Positions 45,600 to 56,739 of a DNA stretch of 64,000 nucleotides are shown here, one piece after another. The notes below the pieces were generated by a model. The model did no database searches and was not told the DNA's origin. It saw only the letters and a program-made list of their open reading frames with translations. Made by a program: the position numbers and the translations under genes. Source of the DNA: Cordylochernes scorpioides (lineage: Eukaryota; Arthropoda; Arachnida; Pseudoscorpiones; Chernetidae); NCBI GenBank assembly GCA_030710605.1, contig CP092875.1:67904754-67968753 (forward strand), in the 5' to 3' direction. Positions within the stretch are counted from its first letter, which is position 1, and every line of letters begins with the position of its first letter.

Positions 45600-45800
45600 C
45601 AAAGGATTCCTGGATTGCAGATTCTGGAGCAACGGATCACATGACTTTCAGAAGAGAATGGTTCTCTACGTTCGAAGAAATACCAGAAGGTGTTCAAAAA
45701 CATGGTTTGAAGCTCATTTGTAAAGGAAATCAGATAAAATTGACAAAAAAATTCGAAAGTGCTAGTTACTGGAATAAAGGACAATTCAAATCTTTATAGA
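45600..45800 (+). pseudogene. Copia 2 protease remnant
   Basis: The aspartic protease site WIADSGATDHMTF is intact at about 45613-45650, with catalytic aspartate present. Frame breaks come before (between the zinc knuckle and this site) and after (about 45800). No separate start is expected, since it is part of the polyprotein. Confidence 0.75.
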
Positions 45801-46699
45801 ATTTTTATTAAAACAAAGCAATCTTCACAAACTCATGTTGCTCAGTTAAGTCTAGATATATGGCATCAAAGATTGGGTCATGTAAATCCTATAAAATTAA
45901 CCCAAATGTTTGAAATTAATATTTTTGAAGAAAATATTAGAATTAGAGAAAAGCCTGATTCTTTACTATGTGAAGCATGCATCTATGGAAAACAAAATAG
46001 AAAAGTTTTTCACGCGTCAACAAGTTCAAATTCGACCTATCCAAGAGAGCTGATCTATTCAGATGTTTGTGGACCAATGAGTAAAAGATCACCAGGTGGA
46101 TCATTATATATTTTGTATCATTCAAGGATGATTTTTCAAGATTTAGAGTGGCCTACTTCATTAGGCATAAATCAGATTTATTTGAGAAATTTAAAGAATT
46201 TGTAAAAACAGTTAGGACTGAAACTGGAAATAAAATAAAAAGATTCAGAACAGATAATGGCACAGAATTCTTAAATAATAATTTTTCTGATTATCTAAAA
46301 TCTCTAGGATTTGTTCATGAACTCACTGCTCCATATACCCCAGAACAGAATGGAATTTCTGAAATAGATAACAGAACAATAGTTGAATCAGCTAGATGCT
46401 TGTTACATGTAAGAAAGATGCCGCTTGAACTGTGGGCTGAAGCCGTAAACACAGCAGTCTATCTCTTAAATAGATGTACTACTAAAGTATTGGGAAATTC
46501 TACACCTTATGAAATATGGTACAAGAGAAAACCCTCCATCTTACATTTGAAAACTTTTGGATGTAACGCTTATGTGCATATACCAAAAGATAACAGAAAG
46601 AAATTAGACAAAAAGAGTATTCGTACATTTTTGTTGGATATACTGAAACTAACAAAAATTATAGAATGTGGGATCCTATTGCTAGAAAAATTATCATAA
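45759..46699 (+). pseudogene. Copia 2 integrase (frameshifted)
   Basis: The HHCC zinc domain reads WHQRLGHVNP and CEACIYGKQNRK. The core begins IYSDVCGPMSKRSPGG. A frameshift near 46150 moves the frame. Then come FRTDNGTEF and PYTPEQNGISE, where the third acidic motif expected as GxxER reads GISEID. It continues through WAEAVNTAVYLLNR to about 46699. Multiple lesions; inactive. Confidence 0.85.
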
Positions 46700-46911
46700 G
46701 CAGAGATGTAATATTTACTGAAGCTAATACATCAGAAAATATTAATTATTATATAGTGAAGAAGGTGTTGATAGCACAAATACCAGTTCCAAACCAAAAG
46801 AATCATGTCGATAACCTCTCAGGAATAGAATCAGAGAAAAGGAACAATCATCAACCAACTGTACAAGAGCTATTTCATATGCTTGTTATGTCCATGACCA
46901 AGAACCATTGA
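46666..46911 (+). pseudogene. Copia 2 integrase-RT linker
   Basis: In another frame, WDPIARKIIISRDVIFTE is the conserved motif that follows integrase in copia polyproteins. A poorly conserved spacer leads to the reverse transcriptase start. Confidence 0.7.
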
Positions 46912-47925
46912 ACTATGAAGATGCAATTGTAGGACTAAACTCAAAAAAGTGGAAACTAGCTATGGACGATGAATTCAATTCCTTGATGAAAAATCAAACA
47001 TGGACTTATGTGACACTACCATCAGACAGAAAAGCTATTGCATGCAAGTGGGTATACAAAATAAAGCAAAATGCAGATGGATCAAATAAAATATTTAAGG
47101 CTAGACTAGTTGCGAAAGGTTATTCACAAAAATCAGGACTTGATTATGGTGAAACTTTTTCTCCAGTAGTAAAATTCGATTCAATTAAGTTACACTCTGT
47201 ACCTTCTGATCCTTACTCAGAACTAACAAAAGAGATGTGCCCAAAGGATAATCAAGAAATTGAAGAAATGAACAAGATTTCATACAGACAGACAATTGGT
47301 AGTTTAATGTACCTCATGACTGGAACTAGACCTGATATTGCCTACGCAGTCAGCAGGGTTAGCCAATTTATGAACAACCCAGGACCTTCACATTGGACCG
47401 CAGTAAAGAAAATATTTGGATACTTAAAAGCTACGAAAAACATCGGTATTTGTTTTGGTGGGAGTTGCTGCACTAGATCTCTGATAGGTATTTCCGATGC
47501 TGATTTTGCTGGAGACCTAGACACAAGAAAATCAACCACCGGATATGTGTTCATGTTGAATAATGGACCTATTTCTTGGTGCAGTCAAAAACAGAATAGT
47601 TTGTCTCTGTCAACAACAGAATCTGAATATATTGCGGCTTCCAAAGCAACGAAAGAAGCAATTTGGCTGAGACAACTTCTACGCGAGCTACATCAAGAAC
47701 AAGTAAAGCCTACAACAATTTTTGCGACAATCAAATCTGCATAAGACTTGTTCACAACCCAGAATACCACAAAAGAACTAAACATATTGATATTTCGTAT
47801 CACTTTATCAGATATCAATTTCAAAAACATGCAATTGACCTTCTTTATGTCTGCTTCAATGATCAAGCTGCAGACATATTTACGAAATCTCTACCTCCAG
47901 AAAGGTAGAGAAGACTTGGAAGCCA
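46908..47925 (+). pseudogene. Copia 2 reverse transcriptase-RNase H, catalytic core deleted
   Basis: It begins normally (LAMDDEFNSLMKNQTWTYV, ACKWVYKIK, ARLVAKGYSQ, YGETFSPVVKFDSIK). At about 47190 it jumps in frame to sequence that normally follows the catalytic domain (VPSDPYSELTKEMCP). The stretch expected to carry the DVKTAFL aspartate and YVDD is absent. RNase H follows (YRQTIGSLMYLMTGTRPDI, STTESEYIAA). A frameshift near 47700 leads to the last part (TKHIDISYHF, DIFTKSLP). The protein could not synthesise DNA. Confidence 0.9.
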
Positions 47926-47967
47926 ACTTGGACTGTTTGAAACAACAAAGTGCTCGCTAGGTGGGAG

Positions 47968-48203
47968 TGTTGGAGAGAGTTAACTTCGCCCACCGGTTGT
48001 TGCTTAGCAACGCCAGCTTCCCCCAGACATCACGTGACCTGGCGCCACTCCGACCGGCCCTACCTGTATAAGTTTCAGTTTTGCTTTTGTTGTCTGCCCC
48101 TACGCTTGCCTTTTGTTTGACTCTCTTTGTTCCTTGTCATCTTAATATAATATTATTGTTAATTAAACAATACTTTTGAGATCCAGCCTCTGATTCTCTT
48201 ACA
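47968..48203 (+). repeat. Copia 2 3' LTR
   Basis: Starts TGTTGGAGAGAGTTAACTTC directly after GGTGGGAG, and ends TCTGATTCTCTTACA. TATAAGTT at about 48068 may be its TATA box. More GC-rich than the surroundings. No partner LTR in the window. Confidence 0.85.
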
Positions 48204-48444
48204 ATTACCTATTTCTTACATAAACAAAGTTCGCCTACCTCGTCAAAAATAAAGGCTGAAACTGAGCGCTATTATGGATAATAGTTTTATTTATTATGTA
48301 TAGATGACGCGTTCAAATTTAATTATATTTCTCCATTTATATAAAGATAAATGTTTAAATATCCATCAATCTCTATTAGTTCTTGCTCAAAATATTTTAC
48401 ACACTTGGGCTTCGATATATACATTTTGGAAAAAGGATATATAT
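48204..48444 (+). other. End of the unit 2-specific insertion
   Basis: Short AT-rich sequence after the copia 2 LTR. Collinearity with unit 1 returns at about 48350 (ATCCATCAATCTCTATTAGT against 15966). Confidence 0.6.
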
Positions 48445-48685
48445 CTATAAAAATATAGGTCACCTCTCCCGTCAAAATAGACGTCAAAAAGATGCCATCT
48501 ATCAACCGTCGCCGCAAACTAGCGGCCTCAGGTCGGTGATAAAGCCACAACACCAGTTTTGGCAAACTGAGAAGCGTCCACTTGGGGACCAGAGGTTTCG
48601 GTCTAATGGTCTTCGTCAGCCTAGATGACGTCTAGCTTTATGTCTATTTTTACGGTAGAGGTTAAATTTATAAATATATATATAA
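48445..48685. mobile_element. MITE-like element with CGTCAAAATAGACGTC ends, unit 2
   Basis: Equivalent of 16070-16302. Minus-strand CTGACGA at 48619-48613 and GAAAC at 48599-48595. Confidence 0.6.
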
Positions 48686-50183
48686 TAATGTTATATATAT
48701 AATTGTAACCAATATTGTGTGTTAAAATTTCAAGATAGCCGATATTTAGAGTGGAATTTCAACACAAACCTACCCAATTGTACAGCGACCTCAAGTAACG
48801 ACGCTGATAAAAATTATGGAATTCAAATATTTAAGAGAAATTTTTCCTGGGAGGAAATTGATACGAAAAATAAATGCCACTTAGCCAACTAAATTAGATA
48901 AAAAAAAGAAGCATAATCTTCACATCTATTTTGACTAGAGAGACGGCTTTCCATGTTTCATTAATTATGTTCTCAAATATCATCCTCAACTCAGCGCCCT
49001 CTATCGCTGAAAATTATGAATATGTTAAACGCTCTACTTTTATTTTTGAATATATAGAAAATTGAAAGATATTTCTTCTCAGCCTTCATATATACTGCAA
49101 TGAATAAAGTTTTAAAAAGAAGTGAATGGATCATCAGTAGTGAACACTTCCAGCAATTTGCCATTTCAATCTCCAGACCGCTCCACTATTGTATTAGACT
49201 GAATTGTTATATACCCAGCATATTGAATACAGTAAATTGGTGTTTTAAAAGAACTATGTAAACCTTCCTCTAGAACTGTAGAATGTGTATCAAAATGAAA
49301 GATTCAATGCACCGAGCTGTCTGTTAGATAAGCTCAAGCCATCAGCAACTTTTACTTGCACGATCAGAAGTTGCCTTTTTCTTAATATATCCATCTGATC
49401 CCAGTACAATTTCACTTTTCACTATTTTCACAATTTCAATAAATCATTATTTGTTTACAAGTACGTTTCGAACAGTGGACATTTTTATATTTTAGAAATA
49501 TAAAGATCTCACAACTTTCTACCATTGAAATGAGCTAAGTGCAGAATATGGTAATGATGGGTCATAGCTATAAACAATTAGAGTTCATAAAGAAACAAAT
49601 CAATGGATATTTTCAAACAATGTAGACGACCTATCGACTAACTTAGCAGCAGAATTCTCGAAGGCCAAAATCACAAAGCCAGGTTAGTTGGTCGCTGATA
49701 GGAAGTAAATAATCTTTCCAATATATTCGGATATCAAGAATATACCGTGAAATTATTCAAATTGCAGAGCGAACCTGAAATTTTAATTCCTAGAGCAAAT
49801 TTAAATCAGAATTATTAATATAAATGAAGACAAAATAATATTTGAAAAATCCAATTGAAAGCCTTCAAATAATATTCTTCAACAACTTTTATAATTTTAA
49901 AACCTCTTAGCAAACCAGATCAATTGATAATGGAAAATAATTTTGAAAGAATCTAATGTAGAAATGAAGAGTGTGATTTAACAAAAATATTTATAAAGTC
50001 AGCCTATAAATATCAAATTATCAGTTTTATTATGGATATACCGCAAATTTGGGATATTAGTTTGTAATTATGTAAATACAAATATATGTTATATATGTAT
50101 TTATTCGGTTTTTATAAAGGTTTCTGAAATAATTGTAAACAATTGGAATATCAAGAGAGACAAAATACGACACAATACTGTGG
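48686..50183 (+). other. AT-rich end of unit 2
   Basis: Collinear with 16303-17793. No gene recognised. Confidence 0.6.
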
Positions 50184-50399
50184 TCACGACAAGATAATAT
50201 AAATATGATAAAATATTGAAATGTAAATATCATATACACAATACAAACAAATAAATATTATAAAGACTATACATCAATATATTCCATAAATATAAATCCA
50301 GTAAATATATCCCACGAATCATGCTAAGTTTGTATTCCGAACATGTTCTATTTATCATCTTTTACATATGTACATATGCGCCATTTCTGAATTATTGTA

Positions 50400-50745
50400 A
50401 TCAATTTCCGAAAAAATATATATTTTTTAGTATTGTATATATCTATTTCATATAAGATGAAATATAATTTTATATTTCTGAAGGTGAAGAGTATTTGTCT
50501 ATATTTGAAATTATTGTATTTGTTTATATCTGAAAGTATTGTTCCCCCCCCCCCTATATCTGAAAGTGTAATCAATTTCCGAAAAAATATATATATTTTT
50601 AGTATTGTATATATCTATTTCATATAAGATGAAATATAATTTTCTATTTCTGAAAGTGAAGAGTATTTGTCTATATTTGAAATTATTGTATTTGTTTATA
50701 TCTGAAAGTATTGTTCCCCCCCCCCCCCCCCTATATCTGAAAGTA
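50400..50745 (+). repeat. 171-bp tandem duplication with poly-C
   Basis: TCAATTTCCGAAAAAATATA at 50401 recurs at 50572, and the copies stay aligned to the poly-C runs (about 11 C near 50544, about 14 C near 50716). Units 1 and 2 have only one copy of this stretch. It is a recent local duplication or an assembly effect of the homopolymer. Confidence 0.8.
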
Positions 50746-51790
50746 ATGTGTTTGTCTATTAATGAAAGTATATTGTATTTTTAAATATCTGAAAGAATTG
50801 TATTTGACTGTATCTTAAAGTTGTGTATAATTATTTTATATCTAAAAGGTATTGTATTTGTTTATATATATTAAAAAGTAATTTATTTGTGTATATCTGA
50901 AAGATTGTATTTGTTTATTTCTGAAAGTAATGTGTATTTGTTTTTATATCTGAAAATATATTGATATTTTATATTTATGAATGTATTGTATTTGTTTATT
51001 TATTAAAGTATTGTATTTATTTTTATATCTGAAAGTATTGTATTTGTTTATATATGAAGGGTTCGCATTTGTCTATATCAAAGGTTTTTATTTATCTTTA
51101 TCGGGAAGTATTGTATTTTTGCATATTCTATAAAGTGTTATAATATTTTTTCTTTTTAAGTATTATTTTTCATCTATTTTTGTTGAAGCATTGTATATTT
51201 ATATTTATTGTAGTATTTTCTGTTTACGAGTTTTCGTATTTCGGAAAAATTGTATTTGTCTATTTCCGAATGTATTTGGCCGTTTCTTAAGGAGAGTGTT
51301 CTATTTTTTATATCTGAAAGTATTATTTTGTTTATTTATCTAAGTATAATTCGTTCATATATTTTTTAAAATATTGTATTTGTGTAATTCTTAAATCATT
51401 TAATTAGTATTTTCCTGAAGGTATTATATTATTCGATAGATTTCTTAGAAAGTATTCACATATATTTCAGAAAATATTATATATTTTTTCAGGAAGTGTA
51501 TTGTATTTGCTATCATACTGGAAATATATTATTTATCTATTTCTGAAAGTATTGTTTATATCTTTTCTGAGAAAGAGGAAGTATTGTATCTCCTATTATA
51601 TATACTAAAAAGTATTGTATTATTCTATTTCTAAAGCTCATGTATTCATTTATTTCTGAAGGTTTAATGTATTTGTATATTCAGGAAAAAACGATGTAAT
51701 AATTTATATCCAAAAATATTGATGTATTTCTGAGAGTATTTTGTCTGTTTATTTTTGAAAGTATTCATCTACTTCTCAAAACTTGCAACC
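50745..51790 (+). repeat. AT-rich minisatellite A, unit 3 copy
   Basis: Same degenerate 25-30 base repeat as at 295-1860 and 20160-21490. Confidence 0.85.
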
Positions 51791-52035
51791 TTGTTTGAAT
51801 ACAATTTTTGTTTGAAAAATTTAATAATATCTGTTAAATACATTCTTTCATATCATATTTTAATATTTTTTCTCTTTTTATAAATTTTTATTAAGTTTTT
51901 AAAATAAAATTCAAAAGTATTTTGAGATATTGATTGTATATTGTTTCAAAATTGTGTTTATAGTTTATTCAAGTTCCCCTTTTCTCTTCAACCTTTAAAA
52001 ATTTTATAAATTACATTATTAGTATTTGTATATAT

Positions 52036-52715
52036 ACTAGAAGAATGACCCGGCTTCGCCCGAGAAATCCCCCGAGTGAAGTATTCTTCATACTGAAAGT
52101 ACATCATTAATAAATAGTAGAAGTGCCATAGAATAGCAATACAGAAGAAACACATAAACTACACGAAAAAAAGTGTGTAATGGCAAAATTGTATTATATT
52201 AGTGTTTAGGTATTTGATTTAATAATTTTTTGCAATCCATTTAGTTGTTTCAAAATTAATATAGTTTAAATAGACGGCAGCTTTTCCACCAAACCCCCAT
52301 TAACCTTTGAAATTGCCTGAGTTGAGTGACTGACTGTAAGGAATCCTGACTGCGATGCCCATCTTCTCAGTAAGAATTAAAAAAATAGGTTTATAAAAAA
52401 AATTAATCCAAAATACTGGCATTTAAATATTTTTCTGTAAAAAATTAAAAGAGCATATGGAAATATTAGGCAAACATATGTTTTCGCTAATGAATGCGAC
52501 TGCATTTTAAACGAATTAAAAAAGAGATTTAAACAAAAATAAAGGCCAGAACAAAAATTAATAAAAAATATGAAATCCATTATTTACATACATTCACAAA
52601 AGCAAACGATGACAGAATTGATGACTCTGATACTTGTGTATATTTTAATAATATAAATGAGTTTTAAAAAATGTAAAAAAAAATGCATCGGCCGGGAATC
52701 GAACCCGGGCCACGT
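52036..52715 (-). mobile_element. SINE-like element with tRNA-Gly piece and GGGCGAAGCCGGG tail
   Basis: On the minus strand it starts with a tRNA T-arm (52712-52684), has an AT-rich body of about 600 bases, and ends CGGGCGAAGCCGGGTCATTC then TTCTAGTATATATA. The tail matches the nested element at 18337-19125. The insertion replaces unit sequence equivalent to 2130-2850 in unit 1. A tRNA-related head plus a LINE-type tail is the SINE layout, but the A box is missing, so it is either truncated or not a SINE. Confidence 0.5.
52684..52712 (-). tRNA. tRNA-Gly 3' fragment (T-arm and acceptor end)
   Basis: On the minus strand GGCCCGGGTTCGATTCCCGG then CCGATGCA. It has the B box GGTTCGATTCC, a complete T-stem and the acceptor strand of a glycine tRNA (from memory of Gly-GCC genes). 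The anticodon and D arms are missing; the 5' side is unrelated AT-rich sequence. A T run follows. Confidence 0.75.
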
Positions 52716-53808
52716 TGATACGAAACAGAAAATAATATTTTTTATTTATTAGCTATTCATTAGGAAAATAAAATTATTTTGAAAATATTATATAAAAGTG
52801 TTATATTAAAAGATTTACAAAACTTGAAAAATTCAAACTTTCAGCTACCAATGTAAAATAGATTTTAGATAAAAGCCACAAATGAAGACATTATAAGTAT
52901 TGCACTTTATTTTATATGATGCTACTCGCTATCAAGTTTAAAAATTTTATTTAATTTGTTTAATTAATGTTGTAATGTTCAATTAATTTTGTAATTTAAT
53001 TTGATTTCCAATATATTAAGAATTTTTCTATATAGGAATATAGAGAGACCTGATGGTATTATTTTCTCACATAAACATTTGTTTTCCTTTATATTCAATA
53101 AATGCAACTCCTTATAATAGTTTTTTAAAATTTCAATTGAGAAAATTATTTTGAGTATTTCGATTAATAAAACAGATATGTTTGTGCTAGTTTCAAATTT
53201 TTCCAAATTTCACCAAATACATATATTTAGAGCGACAGGTGCTTGTGTGTGTGTGTGTTTGTAATAAATATATTCTGGAATATTCACCTTAAGGTCTTTA
53301 TATATAATATGGTATCATAATAAAATAACGCCAAATGACAATTGTAATATTGTAAAAATAATTTTATGAATAAATTATTAATTTTTATTTTTATTTATAA
53401 AAATATGTCTGGCGTTTTAAAAGTTTTAATTGTTTTACGACTAAAGTGACATTTCATTTTGATTTTCTTTTCCTCAATTTCTATATTCGATAAAATTCAA
53501 ATTAGTTAAAACGTGAAGAATGTTAGGTGGATTGAAATAGTGTTTTAAATATCAAACTTCTACGTTGCTGAGAATTTTATTAAAATTAATCACAGATTTG
53601 AAAGGAAATATAGAAAATACACCATTTCCGATCAACCAGAAGTCTGATTTTTGTCAGTTTGCGATGCCTTTTTGTTCGAAAAAATTACTAAATATCAGAA
53701 TTCTAGATACTATATTTGAGTATGTTATAAATTTAACACAAGAAATTTGGGCAGACAGACGGACAGAAGCTAGTTATATATGCTTAAAAAAAACATTGAA
53801 ATATTGCA
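52716..53808 (+). other. AT-rich spacer, unit 3 left of copia 3
   Basis: Collinear with 29600-30870 of unit 2. The frame 53565-53894 reads through unit spacer into copia LTR and is not a gene. Confidence 0.6.
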
Positions 53809-53813
53809 GCAAA

Positions 53814-54095
53814 TGTTGGGAATCTCTTATGGTTCAGACAATGAAACAACAAATTACAAGTTTACTTACAGCTGAAATGGTTTTAAAGAATTAGGCGATT
53901 TTACCTTTTATGAAAGTATTTTAAATTTATTATTTTCAAAGAGAGATTGAAAAGAACATTCAACAATTTAAATTACAATTACTAATTTTGTAAACAAAAC
54001 CAACACTCCTTTGTTCTAGTTTTTTTATATTACAGTGTTGTCAGTCTAAAAGTATTTCAAGATCATTGATTTACTATTCTTCTTTTTTTCCAACA
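53814..54095 (-). repeat. Copia 3 3' LTR
   Basis: On the plus strand it runs TGTTGGGAATCTCTTATGGT to TTTTTCCAACA. It differs from the partner at about ten positions or fewer by eye, so the insertion is recent. Confidence 0.92.
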
Positions 54096-54152
54096 TTCCC
54101 TCTTAAATCAGTGATCTTATCACATTCAACAGTTTCTTACTTGACTTATGTT

Positions 54153-54620
54153 TTAAATGGTTGTCATAAGAAGGGATTTGAATTTGTCAAACTTTGGTCT
54201 GGCTAGAGGTTTTGTTAGGATGTCTGCAATTTGGTGTTCTGTTGGACAATATATCAGGTTAAACTTTTGAGCTTGATCTTTCACAAAATGATATTTGACA
54301 TCAATATGTTTAGTTTTAGTGGTGAATTGGCCTGATTTTATAATTTTTATAGTGGTTTGGTTATCAACATAGAGATTTATATCAAAATTATCTGGAATTA
54401 ATTCTTCTAATAGGGATCTATGTATGACACTTCTTTGCATGCATCTGCTGCAGCAATGAACTCTGCTTCAGTGCTTTAAAGGGCAATTACAGGTTGCTTT
54501 CTGAAGCACCAACTTATGAGACCTCCACATAAGTAAACTACATATCCTGTGGTACTTTTTCTAGTTTTAATATCTCAAGCAAAAGCAGAATCACAATATA
54601 CATTTAATTCAAATGGCATC
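54153..54620 (-). pseudogene. Copia 3 RNase H
   Basis: Degrades the RNA of the RNA-DNA hybrid. YCDSAFA is followed by a TGA, then KTRKSTTGYVVY, a TAA, then STEAEFIAAADACKE. A frameshift near 54440 leads to the open end (VDNQTTIKIIKSGQFTTKTK, HIDVKYHFVKDQ, DILTKPLARPKF). At least two nonsense codons and one frameshift. Confidence 0.85.
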
Positions 54621-55640
54621 TCTACATCATATGATATGCCTAAATTGGTGGTGTGGTTTAAATATATTAGGGTTCTTTTGATGTTTATAATATCTTGAGT
54701 TGTAGGATCATGCATTGACCTGTTTTCAAAATTTGTGGCAAATGTCATGTCTGGTCTAGTTTTGTTTGTCAAATATAAAAGGCTTCCAATTGCTTGTCTG
54801 TAGGGAAATTTGTTATCATTTGATATTTCTAAGTTTTTGTCTAATTCTTTTACTACATCTGTAATGGGAGTGGGTACTGGTTTTGAGTTTTGCATATTAT
54901 ATCTTTCAAGAACTGATTTTGCATAATTTTCTTGTGAAAGTAAAATTTTATTTTTTTTCCTCAAAACACAAATTTATTCCCAAAAAAGTTCTTGGATCAT
55001 TGTTTATTTTAACTTCAAACTCTTGGGATAGTTTTTCTAAAATATTATTTAATTCTTCTTCATTATCTCCCATTAAGATACCATCATCTACATATATTGC
55101 AAGGTACATATTTCCTTTGTTGGTTTTAAAAAGACATGGCTCTGATTTTAGTTGTATGAAATCTTGGGATTTGAGAAAGGTTTTTAATCTTTCATTCCAT
55201 TTTAATGGGGCTTGCTTTAAACCATACAATGGCTTTCTTAACCTACATATATTCCCTTTATAACCTTCTGGCAATTGAACATATATTTCTTCATCCAAAA
55301 ACCCATATAGAAAAGCTGTTTTTATGTCAAATGTTTTAAAAGCAAACTTTTTCTTAGCCATTAAAGCAAAGTATATCCTTAAAGAGACAGTGCTTATAAC
55401 TGGACTGAATGTCTCATCATAATCAATGCCTGCTTCTTGTTCAAAGCCTCTTACAACTAGTCTTGCTTTGTAGCGGCCATCTTCTTTCACTTTAAAGAGC
55501 CATTTAGAGGTCAGAATCTTCTTGTTTGACGCTTCATTTTCTTTTACTATTTCCCAAACTTCATTTTTGGCAAGAGACTCTTTTTCTTCTTTTATTGCCT
55601 TTTTCCATTTTTCTTGATTTGGACCAGATATAGCTTCAGA
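54575..55640 (-). pseudogene. Copia 3 reverse transcriptase
   Basis: Synthesises cDNA. Open piece 55490-54948 contains YKARLVVRGFEQEAGIDYDE, TFDIKTAFLYG (first catalytic aspartate), CRLRKPLYGLKQAP and the polymerase site YVDDGILMG, all intact. A frameshift at about 54955 leads to the piece 54964-54575 (NYAKSVLERYN, IGSLLYLTNKTRPDM). Upstream of 55490, in the same region, coding similarity continues to about 55640 with WEIVKENEAS-like sequence in another frame. Catalytic motifs preserved, frame not. Confidence 0.88.
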
Positions 55641-55816
55641 GTAAGTTAGAAGAGCTGATTCTGTTGTTCCATCCTGCTCTAAATAGAGGTCTTCATATCT
55701 TGATGGTGTTTGTAAACTACTTCTTGGTCTAAGATTATATTTTGAAGTACTTGGTTTTGTAGGGATATCTTCTTTGTCTTCAGAGATTTCTGTTAGACTT
55801 GGTTCTTCATTTAATT

Positions 55817-56722
55817 CTAGTTGATCTTCAGATTCTTCTTCTGGTTCGACAATAGGTATTTTTCTTCTTTATTTATTAATCCTTTATGTAAAAAAATTAC
55901 ATCTCTAGCTGTAAAGATTCGTTTGCTTTGTTCATCCCAAAGGCGATAACCATTTGGTGCATAACCTATAAAGGTATATTTTTTACTTCTGTCTTCCAAT
56001 TTCTTTATGTGTTTTAGGGTTTTGACATAAGCTTCACAACCAAAAAGTTGTAAGTTTGACAAATTTGGTCTTTTGTTGAACCAAAGTTCTGCAGGAGTTT
56101 TCTCTAATTCTTGAGTAGGGCTTCGGTTCAGCAAATAGGCTGAAACCCTTACAGCTTCTCCCCACATGTATTTTTCTACACCAGAATCAATTAAAAGAGC
56201 TCTAGTTTTCTCCATCAGGGTTCTATTTAATCTTTCGGCTTTGCCGTTTAGCTGAGGTGAGTGAGGTATGGTGAGATCCATAATGATTCCTTTAGCTTTG
56301 CACCAGGATTTTATATCTTCATTTACATATTCTCCGCCATTGTCACATCTTATTTTTGAAACTTTTAGATTCATTTGGTTTTCTGCTTCTGTAATAAATT
56401 CTTTTAGATATCGTTTTACTTCATATTTATTTTGTAACAAATACACATGACAAAAATGTGTGTAGTCATCAAGAAATGTTAGAAAATAGTTTTTGTTGTC
56501 ATGGGTAGTGGGATCTAAAGGTCCACATACATCTGTATGGATCATTTCTAAAGGCCTTTTTGATTTTGTTCTAATGGAATTGAATGGCTTTCTTACCTGT
56601 TTAGCTTTTATGCATGTTTCACAAATTTCATCTTGACTTACTTTTTCTATGTTTATTCCATTAACCATAGAATTTAATTGTTTTAAGCGTGAAAACTTAT
56701 GTGACCCATTTTTCTTTGCCAT
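55817..56722 (-). pseudogene. Copia 3 integrase
   Basis: The longest open frame in the window, 301 codons. It starts within the zinc domain (CETCIKAKQVRKPF). The catalytic core has IHTDVCGPLD, KIRCDNGGEYV and SPQLNGKAERLNRTL, so all three acidic residues are present. Then RVSAYLLNRSPTQ, LFGCEAYV and RLWDEQSKRIFTARDVIF follow. The N-terminal HH part of the zinc domain lies in another frame near 56740. Confidence 0.9.
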
Positions 56723-56739
56723 TTTAGCATTTCTTCATT

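Larger units (their letters stand above)
44860..48203 (+). mobile_element. Copia 2, 5'-truncated, with 3' LTR
   Basis: Plus-strand Ty1/copia element. No 5' LTR or primer site is found; gag similarity begins near 44860. It ends with a purine tract (GGTGGGAG) and a 236-base LTR. Gag, protease, integrase, a shortened reverse transcriptase and RNase H follow in the normal copia order. It lies inside a unit 2-specific insertion that ends near 48355. Confidence 0.88.
17794..50183 (+). repeat. Tandem macro-repeat unit 2, enlarged by insertions
   Basis: Same block order as unit 1, expanded to about 32.4 kb by several transposon insertions and by a duplicated subsegment around the N gap. Matching landmarks are 5783/34837, 7162/36214, 8405/37455, 9361/38415 and 13140/42540. 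The part 21416-24680 recurs at 27928-29480, so this unit may really be two partial units joined at the gap, or an assembly artefact. See the finding on the gap. Confidence 0.8.

Noticed and set aside
52684-52712. A complete tRNA gene
   Set aside because: Only T-arm and acceptor strand are present; no D arm, anticodon or A box upstream.
54883-55263. 126-codon plus-strand frame
   Set aside because: Antisense shadow of the copia 3 reverse transcriptase.
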